Below, one piece after another: positions 1 through 6,091 of a DNA stretch of 7,068 nucleotides. The DNA is from an uncultured Desulfovibrio sp. (lineage in GTDB: Bacteria > Desulfobacterota > Desulfovibrionia > Desulfovibrionales > Desulfovibrionaceae). The notes below the pieces were generated by a model. The model was not told where the DNA came from. It did not search any database and saw only the letters and a program-made list of their open reading frames with translations. Location of the stretch: contig CAMWPE010000126.1 in the NCBI GenBank assembly GCA_947176055.1, positions 1 to 7,068 on the forward strand, written 5' to 3'. Both the position numbers and the translations under genes were made by a program. How positions within the stretch are numbered: the first letter of the stretch is position 1; each line of letters opens with the position of its first letter.

Positions 1-537
1 GCCGAAGAGCCGATGATTCCCGATCCAAATCCGGAATTGCTGGCGCGCGCGGCAAAATTTTTCCCAGTGCACGCGCTGAATATCATGGCCGACCGGCTGG
101 GCGACGAACTTACGCCAGTGCTTGAGCAAGCCGAAAAGGACGCGGAAAAGGCATCGAAGCTGAAAGACGAGGAAATTGGCGATTATCTGGGCAATCCCCT
201 GATCTGCGAATGCGAGCTGGTGAGCTGGGCGGAAATAGAGCAAATAGCGAAAGATCCAGCGACAAAATCGCTCACGGATATTAGATTGCGAACGCGGCTT
301 GGCATGGGCACCTGTCAGGGGGCATTCTGCGCGGTAAGGTGCGTGGGAGCGCTCGCGCAGCATGGCATAGAGCTCGAAGCTACGCCTACTGAAAGCGTCC
401 GGAAATTCATTCAGGAACGCTGGAAAGGCGCCCGCCCGGCGCTCTGGGGCGTTCAGGCGCGGGAAATGGATCTGGGTCGCGCCATCTACGCGGGACTTTT
501 AAACCTGGACGGAGCCACGCATGAGCAGAAAAACTGA
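1..537 (+). CDS. glpA: Anaerobic glycerol-3-phosphate dehydrogenase subunit A, C-terminal part (5' end outside window)
   Basis: This is the C-terminal ~178 codons of the large FAD subunit of anaerobic sn-glycerol-3-phosphate dehydrogenase. The frame is open from base 1, so the ATG at 13 is internal and not the start; full-length GlpA is roughly 540 residues and its FAD and substrate domains lie upstream. What remains is the BFD-like [2Fe-2S] region: CEC at 205-213, then GTCQGAFC with cysteines at 313-315 and 328-330, a C-x-C...C-x4-C layout. The tail (RKFIQERWKGARP, then ALWG) closely matches what I recall of the C-terminus of E. coli GlpA. The known reaction is glycerol-3-phosphate to dihydroxyacetone phosphate in a GlpABC complex at the inner membrane, feeding quinones under anaerobic conditions. 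The last 17 nt overlap glpB, consistent with coupled translation. The family call is firm; the missing N-terminus is only a window effect. Confidence 0.93.
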   Translation, partial: AEEPMIPDPNPELLARAAKFFPVHALNIMADRLGDELTPVLEQAEKDAEKASKLKDEEIGDYLGNPLICECELVSWAEIEQIAKDPATKSLTDIRLRTRLGMGTCQGAFCAVRCVGALAQHGIELEATPTESVRKFIQERWKGARPALWGVQAREMDLGRAIYAGLLNLDGATHEQKN

Positions 538-1828
538 TGTCCTCGTAATCGGATCCGGCGCGGCGGGACTTACGGCCGCTTACGCGGCGGCCAAAAAAGG
601 CGCCCGCGTAAAACTTGTCTGCGACGGCATGGGGTGTCTGGCCATTAGCGGAGGCTCCATCGATCTCCTGGGCTACGATCGCGAAGGCAACAGGCTGGCA
701 AATCCTTACGACGGATTCGCGGCCCTTTCACCGGAGCATCCTTATTCGATCGCGGGCGCGGAGAAAACCAAAGAAGCTCTTAAAGAATTTGGCGCGGCGC
801 TCAAATCCAAAGGTTACGAATTAAAAGCCGGCGCGGACGCGGGAGGAGCCCCCCAAAACACGCTTGTCCCCACCATAATGGGCACCCTGAAACCAACTTA
901 TCTTTACGACGCGGCGCAATCGCCCGAAGCGCTGGTCAGCGCGAAAAAGGTCCTGGTAACAAGCGTAAAAGGTTTTCGCGAATGCCGCTCGCGTCTGGTT
1001 ATCGATCAGTTGAGACGTTATCCGGAACTGGAAAATATTGACTTTAAGGAAAAAGTCTTGCCCGCTCCTTTCCCGGAATACGGCAGAAGTCTTACAGCCC
1101 TGGATCTTGCTCATTTCGCCGATACTACAAGGGGACTGGAGTGGATGCGGGAACACTTGCGAGGATTGGGCGAAAATTACGACCTTGTTCTTTTGCCGCC
1201 GATAATTGGCGCGAAGGCTTCGTCCCCTGTCCGCAAAGAAGCCGAGGAAATTATGAAAGCTCCATTCGCGGAAATGTTGTCCTTGCCTCCGGGAGTCCAG
1301 GGTATACGTCTGCGGAGCGCGCTTATCGGATTGCTGGAAGATATGGATGTCGAATTTTATGAGAATTCCCAGGCCGGAAACGCCAAAATTGAAAACGGGA
1401 TTTGCGTCGAGCTGGAATCTGCTTCGACCAATCGCCGAGTTATTCACAAACCGGGAACCATAGTGGCGGCCACTGGCGGCATAATCAGCGGCGGCGTCTC
1501 GCTTAAGCAAGGTCTGGTCGAGGAGGCTGTGTTCGGGTTGCCTATAGCCGCTCCGCGAGACGTGGAAGAATGGTCATCGAAAGATATTTTCGGAGAGCAT
1601 TTATTCTCGCGTATGGGCGTAAAAACCGACAATAATTTCCGGCCTGTCAACAATTCCGGAGAGGTTTTGATTAACAATGTGTTTTTCGCCGGCGGAACGC
1701 TGGGCGGCTACGATTACGCCCGCGAAAAGAGCGGGCATGGAACCGCGATCGCGACAGGCTGGATCGCCGGCTGTCTCGCCGCCGAGGAAGCCTTGAACAA
1801 CGCTCGAAACCAGGCGGGGGCGAATTAA
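521..1828 (+). CDS. glpB: Anaerobic glycerol-3-phosphate dehydrogenase subunit B
   Basis: Complete 435-residue flavoprotein, close to the ~420 residues usual for GlpB. The N-terminus carries a Rossmann dinucleotide-binding motif, VLVIGSGAAGLTAA, with glycines at residues 11, 13 and 16. It is followed by the GlpB-type segment AISGGSIDLLGYD. The middle contains GIRLRSALIGLLE, and the C-terminal flavin-binding part contains AATGGIISGG and FFAGGTLGGYDYA, all as in GlpB rather than in other FAD reductases. In the family, GlpB works with GlpA as the catalytic dimer and passes electrons towards GlpC. ATG 521 is supported by GGAG at 511-514, six bases upstream, and lies inside the end of glpA. The TAA stop shares its last base with the glpC start (TAATG). 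No damage or missing motif is visible. A generic FAD-dependent reductase is the only alternative, and the operon context argues against it. Confidence 0.94.
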   Translation: MSRKTDVLVIGSGAAGLTAAYAAAKKGARVKLVCDGMGCLAISGGSIDLLGYDREGNRLANPYDGFAALSPEHPYSIAGAEKTKEALKEFGAALKSKGYELKAGADAGGAPQNTLVPTIMGTLKPTYLYDAAQSPEALVSAKKVLVTSVKGFRECRSRLVIDQLRRYPELENIDFKEKVLPAPFPEYGRSLTALDLAHFADTTRGLEWMREHLRGLGENYDLVLLPPIIGAKASSPVRKEAEEIMKAPFAEMLSLPPGVQGIRLRSALIGLLEDMDVEFYENSQAGNAKIENGICVELESASTNRRVIHKPGTIVAATGGIISGGVSLKQGLVEEAVFGLPIAAPRDVEEWSSKDIFGEHLFSRMGVKTDNNFRPVNNSGEVLINNVFFAGGTLGGYDYAREKSGHGTAIATGWIAGCLAAEEALNNARNQAGAN

Positions 1829-3054
1829 TGAAAGTCCGCATCAATCCTGATAAATGCATCGCTTGCACTACCTGCGTGGTAAATTGTCCGGTGTCGCGGG
1901 TTACAACAAAATATCTGGGTCCGAGAATGATCGGTCCAGCCTATCAACGATTCCGGCTCCTGGCCCTGGCCGAGGACGAGTCGCTAACTTATTGCTCCAA
2001 TTGCAAGAATTGCGAGATTACTTGTCCGCAGGATGTGCCAGTAGCTGGAATTAATATGCTCGCCAGGGCGGATCAGAGCAAAAAATACGGAACTTCCCTT
2101 CGCGACTGGGTGCTCGCTCATGGAGAATTGCAGGCCAAGGCTTTGCAATTAATCCCCGCTTCTCTCAAAAACTTCGGCATGCTGAATCCCGTAACGCGAT
2201 CAATCCTCGACGCTTTCGGGATCGATAAGCGCGCGCCTCTCCCGGCCTTCGCTCCCAAAACTTTCAGGCAACTTCTTAAAAATTACAAACAGCCATCCTT
2301 GCGAAAAAAAATCGTCTTTTTCCCCGGCTGTTTTATCGATGTTTACGATCCGCTCACTGGTATTGATATGGTCTGGGCTTTCAACAAAGCCGGTTACGAA
2401 GTGGTAAGTCCCGACGATTTCTCTTGTTGCGGCTTGCCCATGATCGCCAATGGCTTCTGGGAAGACGCGATAAAAAGAGCGCGGAATAATCTCAAAGCTT
2501 TGGCGGATTGCCGCGAACAGGGTATGATCGCGGTCACTGGATGCCCTAGTTGCGCCCTCATGTTCCGCGAAGAAATCCCCGAGTATTTCCCCGACTTAAT
2601 CGATGAACTAGGTCTGGGATTGCTGGAAGACGCGCAGGATTTTCTCCTCCAGATGGCGGACAAGGGCGAACTGGATATCAAAAACCTGCCGGAACAACCC
2701 GATCTTAACATCCTATACCACGCTCCTTGCCATCTTCGCGCCCAGGGAAACGGCTTGCCCGGGCTTGATCTCATGAACGAGCTGGACGGAGTCAGCGCCC
2801 GCGCGGCGAACGCGGGCTGTTGCGGAATATCCGGCAGTTACGGTTTCAAGAAAGAAAAATACGAAATAGGCATGGAGATTGGCTCGGAGCTTTTCCAGAA
2901 AATCAAGGAGAGCAAAGCCGCGATCAGCGCATCCGAATGCGGCACTTGCCGCGTACAGATGACGCACGGCGGCGGTAAGCCCGCTATTCATCCCGTAACC
3001 GTATTGCGCGCGAGAATGGAGGGAAAGCCGCCCAGGACAGCCTATAATCCCTGA
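1828..3054 (+). CDS. glpC: Anaerobic glycerol-3-phosphate dehydrogenase subunit C
   Basis: Complete 408-residue iron-sulfur subunit (about 400 is usual). Two 4Fe-4S ferredoxin motifs lie at the N-terminus: C10-x2-C13-x2-C16-x3-C20P and C56-x2-C59-x2-C62-x3-C66P. Two CCG domains follow. The first has C168, C200-C201-G and C239-x2-C242; the second has C301, C331-C332-G and C371-x2-C374. All cysteines of both domains are present. This is the architecture of GlpC and related quinone-linked subunits (HdrD, GlcF, LldE). The known role is to anchor the GlpAB dimer to the membrane and carry electrons to the quinone pool. The ATG overlaps the glpB stop by one base and is preceded by a GGGGG run at 1816-1820. 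It is the last gene of the operon, with an intrinsic terminator 33 bases downstream. HdrD or GlcF would be alternatives on domains alone; adjacency to glpAB decides for GlpC. Confidence 0.94.
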   Translation: MKVRINPDKCIACTTCVVNCPVSRVTTKYLGPRMIGPAYQRFRLLALAEDESLTYCSNCKNCEITCPQDVPVAGINMLARADQSKKYGTSLRDWVLAHGELQAKALQLIPASLKNFGMLNPVTRSILDAFGIDKRAPLPAFAPKTFRQLLKNYKQPSLRKKIVFFPGCFIDVYDPLTGIDMVWAFNKAGYEVVSPDDFSCCGLPMIANGFWEDAIKRARNNLKALADCREQGMIAVTGCPSCALMFREEIPEYFPDLIDELGLGLLEDAQDFLLQMADKGELDIKNLPEQPDLNILYHAPCHLRAQGNGLPGLDLMNELDGVSARAANAGCCGISGSYGFKKEKYEIGMEIGSELFQKIKESKAAISASECGTCRVQMTHGGGKPAIHPVTVLRARMEGKPPRTAYNP

Positions 3055-3087
3055 TATACGCTTAACCTTCGATGGATCGTTTTCCCG

Positions 3088-3118
3088 CCCGTCGCCAGTC
3101 GCGACGGGTTTTATTTTA
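3088..3118 (+). terminator. Intrinsic terminator after glpC
   Basis: A perfect 8-bp GC-rich hairpin, CCCGTCGC (3088-3095) and GCGACGGG (3101-3108), encloses a 5-nt loop. It is followed directly by TTTTATTTTA. It lies 33 bases past the glpC stop, so it should end the glpABC transcript. There is no matching A-tract upstream, so it looks one-directional. Confidence 0.9.
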
Positions 3119-3170
3119 CATCCGGAGATAATTGGGATAAAAAGATTCGCAAATATATGGAGAATCCCGA

Positions 3171-3204
3171 CGCGACGGTAAATAAATCGCGATAGACCGT
3201 CGCG
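3171..3204. repeat. 9-bp perfect inverted repeat, 16-nt spacer
   Basis: CGCGACGGT (3171-3179) and ACCGTCGCG (3196-3204) are exact reverse complements around an AT-richer 16-nt spacer that contains a small TCGCGA palindrome. The core CGCGACGG also occurs at 3100-3107 in the right arm of the glpC terminator, so the same 8-mer appears repeatedly in this gap. No T-tract follows, so it is not a standard terminator. It could be an operator for a dimeric regulator of the downstream gene, a REP-like element, or a decayed terminator copy. The repeat is seen directly; its function is unknown. Confidence 0.55.
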
Positions 3205-3338
3205 CTCGCGAAGCCAGCCGTCGTCGATTTAGCCGAATTTAAACGGACTCGACTGGAAATTGCCACCCGCGCCAACGCGATCCTTCAAAGCGGAATGTCG
3301 TTTCAAAAGAATCCGCTTAATCGCAAAGGGAACAACTC

Positions 3339-3360
3339 TATCATAATTTATTATAAAGGA
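3339..3360 (+). promoter_or_regulatory. Ribosome binding site and possible -10 region ahead of the AEC gene
   Basis: AAAGGA at 3355-3360 sits seven bases before GTG 3368 and decides that start. Just upstream, TATCAT (3339-3344) and TATTAT (3349-3354) resemble -10 hexamers, but no convincing -35 box is visible. A promoter is expected here because the preceding operon ends in a terminator. The ribosome binding site is secure; the promoter is a guess. Confidence 0.4.
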
Positions 3361-3367
3361 CGCGGGC

Positions 3368-4348
3368 GTGTCGCACTTGGAAAGACTGTGTCTTGCTTTT
3401 TTTATAATCTTCGTCTTTCCGGCCCTGGGTTATATATGCGCTGTCCGCGCGAAAAGAGACGGCGATCCGTCTCGCTCCGAAAAACTGGCGACGTTGCGAA
3501 TACGGCTTCAATCCTCCGCTATATTTGTCCTGATGCCCATTTCCGCCCTGCTTTCCCTCTGGGGTCTGCCGCGACCTGAGCCTAACCTTTTTATCCTCCC
3601 TTTCCTGGGGCTGGCGGCGTATGTCTGGGGCGGCTTGCTCTCCTTTGGCTGCGCGAGGATAATGGGAATGACCGCGGAACAGACGGGAGGTTTTTATTGT
3701 TGCGGAACTTTTTCGAATATAGGCGCCGTTGGAAGTCTGGTGTGCTTAATCTTCCTGGGCGAAAATACCATAGCCCTGGTCGCGCTTTATAGAATACTGG
3801 AGGAAATATTTTATTTCGGCGTTTCTTTCCCCATCGCCGGAGCATTCTCCTCGCGGTCGCGAGAGAATAATTTTGTCGTCAAAAAATCCCGCGTCTATCC
3901 CGCTTTAGCCGCGATTGTGGCGGGACTCGCGGCGGGATTGTGGCTAAATTACGCCGGCGTCGCAAGACCCGCAATGATGGGAGTTATCGCTTCAGTCGCC
4001 ATGTTCGCGGCTACGATGATCCTGCTTTTCGCCATTGGAATGACGCTTCGCGTATCCAGCGTATGGCGTTACCGGGGAGCGGGTCTTGTCATGTGCGGCA
4101 TTAAATTCGCGGGCGTCCCAGTCGCCGTTACTTCCTTGGCATGGCTTCTGGGCCTGGGAGATTACGATGGCGGACTGATCATTAAAACTGTCGCGATCCT
4201 CTCCTCGATGCCGGTCGCTATGACGGCTCTGGTTCCTCCGTCGCTCTTTGGCCTGGACACAGATCTCGCCAACGCTTGCTGGATTATTACAACAGCGGGT
4301 TTAATCCTGGTACTGCCGGCGCTTATCGGGATTTTGCCATTTATATAA
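3368..4348 (+). CDS. AEC (auxin efflux carrier) family permease
   Basis: A 326-residue integral membrane protein with about ten hydrophobic segments, near residues 5-27, 45-66, 70-95, 103-125, 128-155, 168-187, 193-222, 231-252, 262-285 and 296-325. Families of this size and topology include AEC (Mem_trans) and BASS. The central GTFSNIGAVGSLV segment corresponds to the family's 'gN.gf.glPl' region. The C-terminal SSMPVAMTALVPPSLFG followed by LANACWIITTAGLI is the typical AEC ending. Characterised bacterial members move organic acids such as malate or malonate; the substrate here is unknown. The start is GTG 3368, supported by AAAGGA seven bases upstream; no ATG fits as well. It is followed after 43 nt, without a clear terminator, by dctP, so the two may be co-transcribed and may handle related anions. 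The family call is reasonable; specificity is not assigned. Confidence 0.8.
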   Translation: MSHLERLCLAFFIIFVFPALGYICAVRAKRDGDPSRSEKLATLRIRLQSSAIFVLMPISALLSLWGLPRPEPNLFILPFLGLAAYVWGGLLSFGCARIMGMTAEQTGGFYCCGTFSNIGAVGSLVCLIFLGENTIALVALYRILEEIFYFGVSFPIAGAFSSRSRENNFVVKKSRVYPALAAIVAGLAAGLWLNYAGVARPAMMGVIASVAMFAATMILLFAIGMTLRVSSVWRYRGAGLVMCGIKFAGVPVAVTSLAWLLGLGDYDGGLIIKTVAILSSMPVAMTALVPPSLFGLDTDLANACWIITTAGLILVLPALIGILPFI

Positions 4349-4349
4349 T
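4344..4349 (+). promoter_or_regulatory. Consensus -10 hexamer ahead of dctP, no clear -35
   Basis: TATAAT overlaps the stop codon of the AEC gene and lies 42 bases before the dctP ATG. This would place a start site near 4356 with a short leader. There is no TTGACA-like box at 16-18 bp spacing (the region around 4320-4327 reads CGCTTATC) and no extended TG. It could give dctP its own promoter, but a chance match in AT-rich sequence is just as likely. Confidence 0.25.
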
Positions 4350-4391
4350 TTTTAACCCGGGCCGAGAGCCCATACGCAAAGGGGCGGTAGA

Positions 4392-5474
4392 ATGAAAAAA
4401 TTCGCGATCTGTTGTCTATTCCTGGCTTTGGCCGCGTTTATCGGTCTGCCGGGAACTTCCTTCGCCGACAATTATAAAGGCGAATACAAATTGAGCGTCG
4501 TCCCGGCCGCTTCTTCCGGCTGGGGCAAATCGGCGCAACGCTTCGCCGATCTCGTCCGGGATAAAACAAACGGCCGCATTAATATCAAAGTTTACCCCGG
4601 CGGGCAGCTCTTCGCTGGTAAGCAAACCTCCGAATTCCCCATGTTGCGCAACGGAGCAATCGATTTCGCACTTGCCTCGACCATCAACTGGTCGCCGCAG
4701 GTAAAAGAATTAAATCTGCCCGCGCTTCCCTTTTTTATCGCCTCCGAGCCTGATCGCTATAAGGCGATGGACGCCATCATGGCTGGTCAATCCGGTAAAA
4801 TGATGCGCGACGCCATCGAAAGCAAGGGCGTAAAGATTCTCGGGTGGGGAGAGAACGGTTTCCGCGAACTGACCACCAGCAAAGGGCCCGTCGCTTCCCC
4901 CGACGATCTGAAAGGCATGAAAATCCGCGTTGTCGGCAGTCCCATATTTACCGAAACTTTCCGCGCGCTGGGCGCCAATCCGGTAAATATGAACTGGAGC
5001 GAAGCGACCACAGGTTTTCAGCAGGGCGTGGTCGATGGTCAGGAAAATCCGACCAACGGCATTAATATCCCGTTGCATATCTGGGATTATCACAAGCACC
5101 ATTCCGATTGGCATTATCTCATTGATCCTCTGCTTTTGGGAGTAAATCCGAAGGTCTGGGATAGTTTTACACCGGAGGATCAGGCGCTTTTGCTGGAAGC
5201 GGCCGCGGAAGCGGAACTTTTCAGCAAGGCCCTGTCGCGCGTGGGGATGGATGACGGAACGGCCGCCGCTTATCTGGAAAAAGTAGGCAAACAGGACGAA
5301 ATAACCGATCCCTACGCTACCATGGAGCAACACGGCATGGTCGTGACGCGTATTACTCCGGAACAATTAAAAGCTTTTTACGAGCAAACCCGGGGAGTGC
5401 GCGACGACTGGACTCAAAAGATTGGTCCGGATCTCGTAAAAGCCGCCCAGGACGATATGGCCTCCGTTCGCTAA
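4392..5474 (+). CDS. dctP: TRAP transporter periplasmic substrate-binding protein, DctP family
   Basis: A 360-residue secreted binding protein. The N-terminus is a classic Sec signal peptide (MKK, a hydrophobic core, then TSFA|DN), with cleavage likely after A25. The mature part matches the DctP family: FRELT with R158, GMKIRVVG with R179, and QQGVVDGQENP at residues 210-220. In characterised TRAP receptors such as the sialic-acid protein SiaP, an arginine in the KIR motif forms a salt bridge to the substrate carboxylate and an asparagine about 40 residues later helps. R179 and N219 have that spacing. It should capture an organic anion in the periplasm and deliver it to the DctQM membrane pair in a Na+- or H+-driven, ATP-independent process. 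ATG 4392 has AAGGGG at 4379-4384. The substrate cannot be deduced: C4-dicarboxylates, other carboxylates and sulfonates are all possible for this family. Confidence 0.93.
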   Translation: MKKFAICCLFLALAAFIGLPGTSFADNYKGEYKLSVVPAASSGWGKSAQRFADLVRDKTNGRINIKVYPGGQLFAGKQTSEFPMLRNGAIDFALASTINWSPQVKELNLPALPFFIASEPDRYKAMDAIMAGQSGKMMRDAIESKGVKILGWGENGFRELTTSKGPVASPDDLKGMKIRVVGSPIFTETFRALGANPVNMNWSEATTGFQQGVVDGQENPTNGINIPLHIWDYHKHHSDWHYLIDPLLLGVNPKVWDSFTPEDQALLLEAAAEAELFSKALSRVGMDDGTAAAYLEKVGKQDEITDPYATMEQHGMVVTRITPEQLKAFYEQTRGVRDDWTQKIGPDLVKAAQDDMASVR

Positions 5475-5507
5475 TGGCGACGCTCGCTCAATTTCAATAA
5501 CTCAATC

Positions 5508-5542
5508 GGGAAAAGGGGACCGCGAAACGGCGACCTTTTCCC
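5508..5542 (+). promoter_or_regulatory. Stem-loop between dctP and dctQ (possible attenuator or mRNA-stabilising hairpin)
   Basis: GGGAAAAGG (5508-5516) is an exact reverse complement of CCTTTTCCC (5534-5542). A small inner CCG/CGG helix (5520-5522 with 5528-5530) sits around a CGAAA loop. AAAA on the left and TTTT on the right flank the inner G/C part, as in a terminator whose U-tract is folded into the stem. It lies 33 nt past the dctP stop. Such hairpins often let a binding protein be expressed above its membrane subunits. That role is inferred from position. Confidence 0.6.
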
Positions 5543-5573
5543 ATAAACTTTCGACGAGCCGGGAAGGAACGCG

Positions 5574-5590
5574 CCTTTTCCCGCGGGGAG
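5574..5590 (+). promoter_or_regulatory. Second copy of CCTTTTCCC abutting the dctQ ribosome binding site
   Basis: CCTTTTCCC recurs at 5574-5582, 40 bases after the first copy. It can pair with the same upstream arm; 10 bp are possible (CGGGAAAAGG 5507-5516 with CCTTTTCCCG 5574-5583). It can also fold locally with CGGGAAGG (5560-5567), using G-T pairs. Two bases later comes GGGGAG (5585-5590), the ribosome binding site for dctQ, six bases before its ATG. The choice of partner could therefore change access to this site. Confidence 0.5.
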
Positions 5591-5596
5591 ACATGC

Positions 5597-6067
5597 ATGT
5601 TGCGTTTTCTGGAAACGCGGTTTGAAGAAATTCTGGGCTCGATTCTCCTGGCGATCATGGCGACCATAGCCTTTGTCAATGTGATTGTGCGTTATTGCAC
5701 CTCCTTTTCTTTCGCCTGGACGGAAGAAATCACAGTTAATTTCTTTGTATGGATTACCCTGCTTGGGGCCGCGCGGGCATTTCGTACCGGTCAGCATCTC
5801 GCCATGAATATCGTTTATCAGGCGCTCCCAAAAAACGGAAGGCGCGCTTGTTATGTGATAGGTTTCATAATCTGTCTTGTTTTTTTTGGCGCGCTTTTTT
5901 ATACGGGAGTCCTGGAAGTTATTGACGAATACGATCTGGACGCTATATCGGAATCCCTGGGAATTCCTGTCTGGCTATATACTGTCGCTACTCCCCTCTT
6001 TTCTTTGCTCATTATTTTCAGAATTTTGCAACGTTATTTTGAGCAGTGGCGATCAGGCAAGTTGTAA
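5597..6067 (+). CDS. dctQ: TRAP transporter small membrane subunit, DctQ family
   Basis: A 156-residue membrane protein with four hydrophobic segments near residues 11-33, 44-61, 84-106 and 124-146, the usual size and topology of DctQ. Family-typical residues are visible: NVIVRY at 28-33, the acidic WTEE at 41-44, and GAARAFRTGQHLAM at 57-70. In the family this subunit packs against DctM and helps dock the loaded binding protein. Start ATG 5597 is chosen because GGGGAG (5585-5590) is six bases upstream and the protein then begins directly before the first helix; an overlapping ATG at 5593 is in another frame. It lies 122 nt after dctP, across a structured spacer, and is followed at once by dctM in the same reading frame. 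The family call rests on context as well as sequence, because DctQ proteins diverge strongly. Confidence 0.91.
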   Translation: MLRFLETRFEEILGSILLAIMATIAFVNVIVRYCTSFSFAWTEEITVNFFVWITLLGAARAFRTGQHLAMNIVYQALPKNGRRACYVIGFIICLVFFGALFYTGVLEVIDEYDLDAISESLGIPVWLYTVATPLFSLLIIFRILQRYFEQWRSGKL

Positions 6068-6091
6068 TTTCCCGCAACATGGATACTTAAA

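Larger units (their letters stand above)
3055..3367. other. Intergenic region between glpC and the AEC permease gene
   Basis: This is the only gap over 300 bases. It holds the glpC terminator near its left end, a second inverted repeat at 3171-3204, a weak promoter-like AT-rich stretch around 3339-3354, and the ribosome binding site of the next gene. The + frame shared with glpC is open from 3055 to a TAG at 3193-3195, and again from 3196 onwards into the permease gene. The predicted peptide of the second part (for example FKRTRLEIATRANAI) has a plausible mixed charged/helical composition. There is no start codon with a ribosome binding site and no family I recognise. I regard it as non-coding or as a worn gene remnant and do not annotate a gene. 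Confidence 0.6.

Noticed and set aside
13..537. A complete small BFD-like [2Fe-2S] protein starting at ATG 13
   Set aside because: The frame is open to base 1, and the residues match the interior and C-terminus of GlpA, with glpB overlapping its end. It is a truncated GlpA, not a separate gene.
821..1510. Long open frame on the - strand inside glpB (about 229 codons)
   Set aside because: It lies wholly antisense to a well-supported gene, has no recognisable domain, and its composition is what the codon bias of glpB produces on the reverse strand.
3295..3579. Open frame of about 94 codons starting in the gap and running into the AEC gene
   Set aside because: Most of it is an out-of-frame shadow of the permease gene; there is no ribosome binding site ahead of its ATG.
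4359..4371. Small GGGC/GCCC hairpin between the AEC gene and dctP as a terminator
   Set aside because: Only four base pairs and no following T-tract, so it is too weak to call.
4710..5366. Long open frame on the - strand inside dctP (about 218 codons)
   Set aside because: Antisense shadow of a gene with clear family motifs; no ribosome binding site or domain supports it.
5471..5797. Open frame on the - strand covering the dctP-dctQ gap
   Set aside because: It overlaps the structured spacer and the start of dctQ, and its product is low-complexity and rich in basic residues with no family resemblance.
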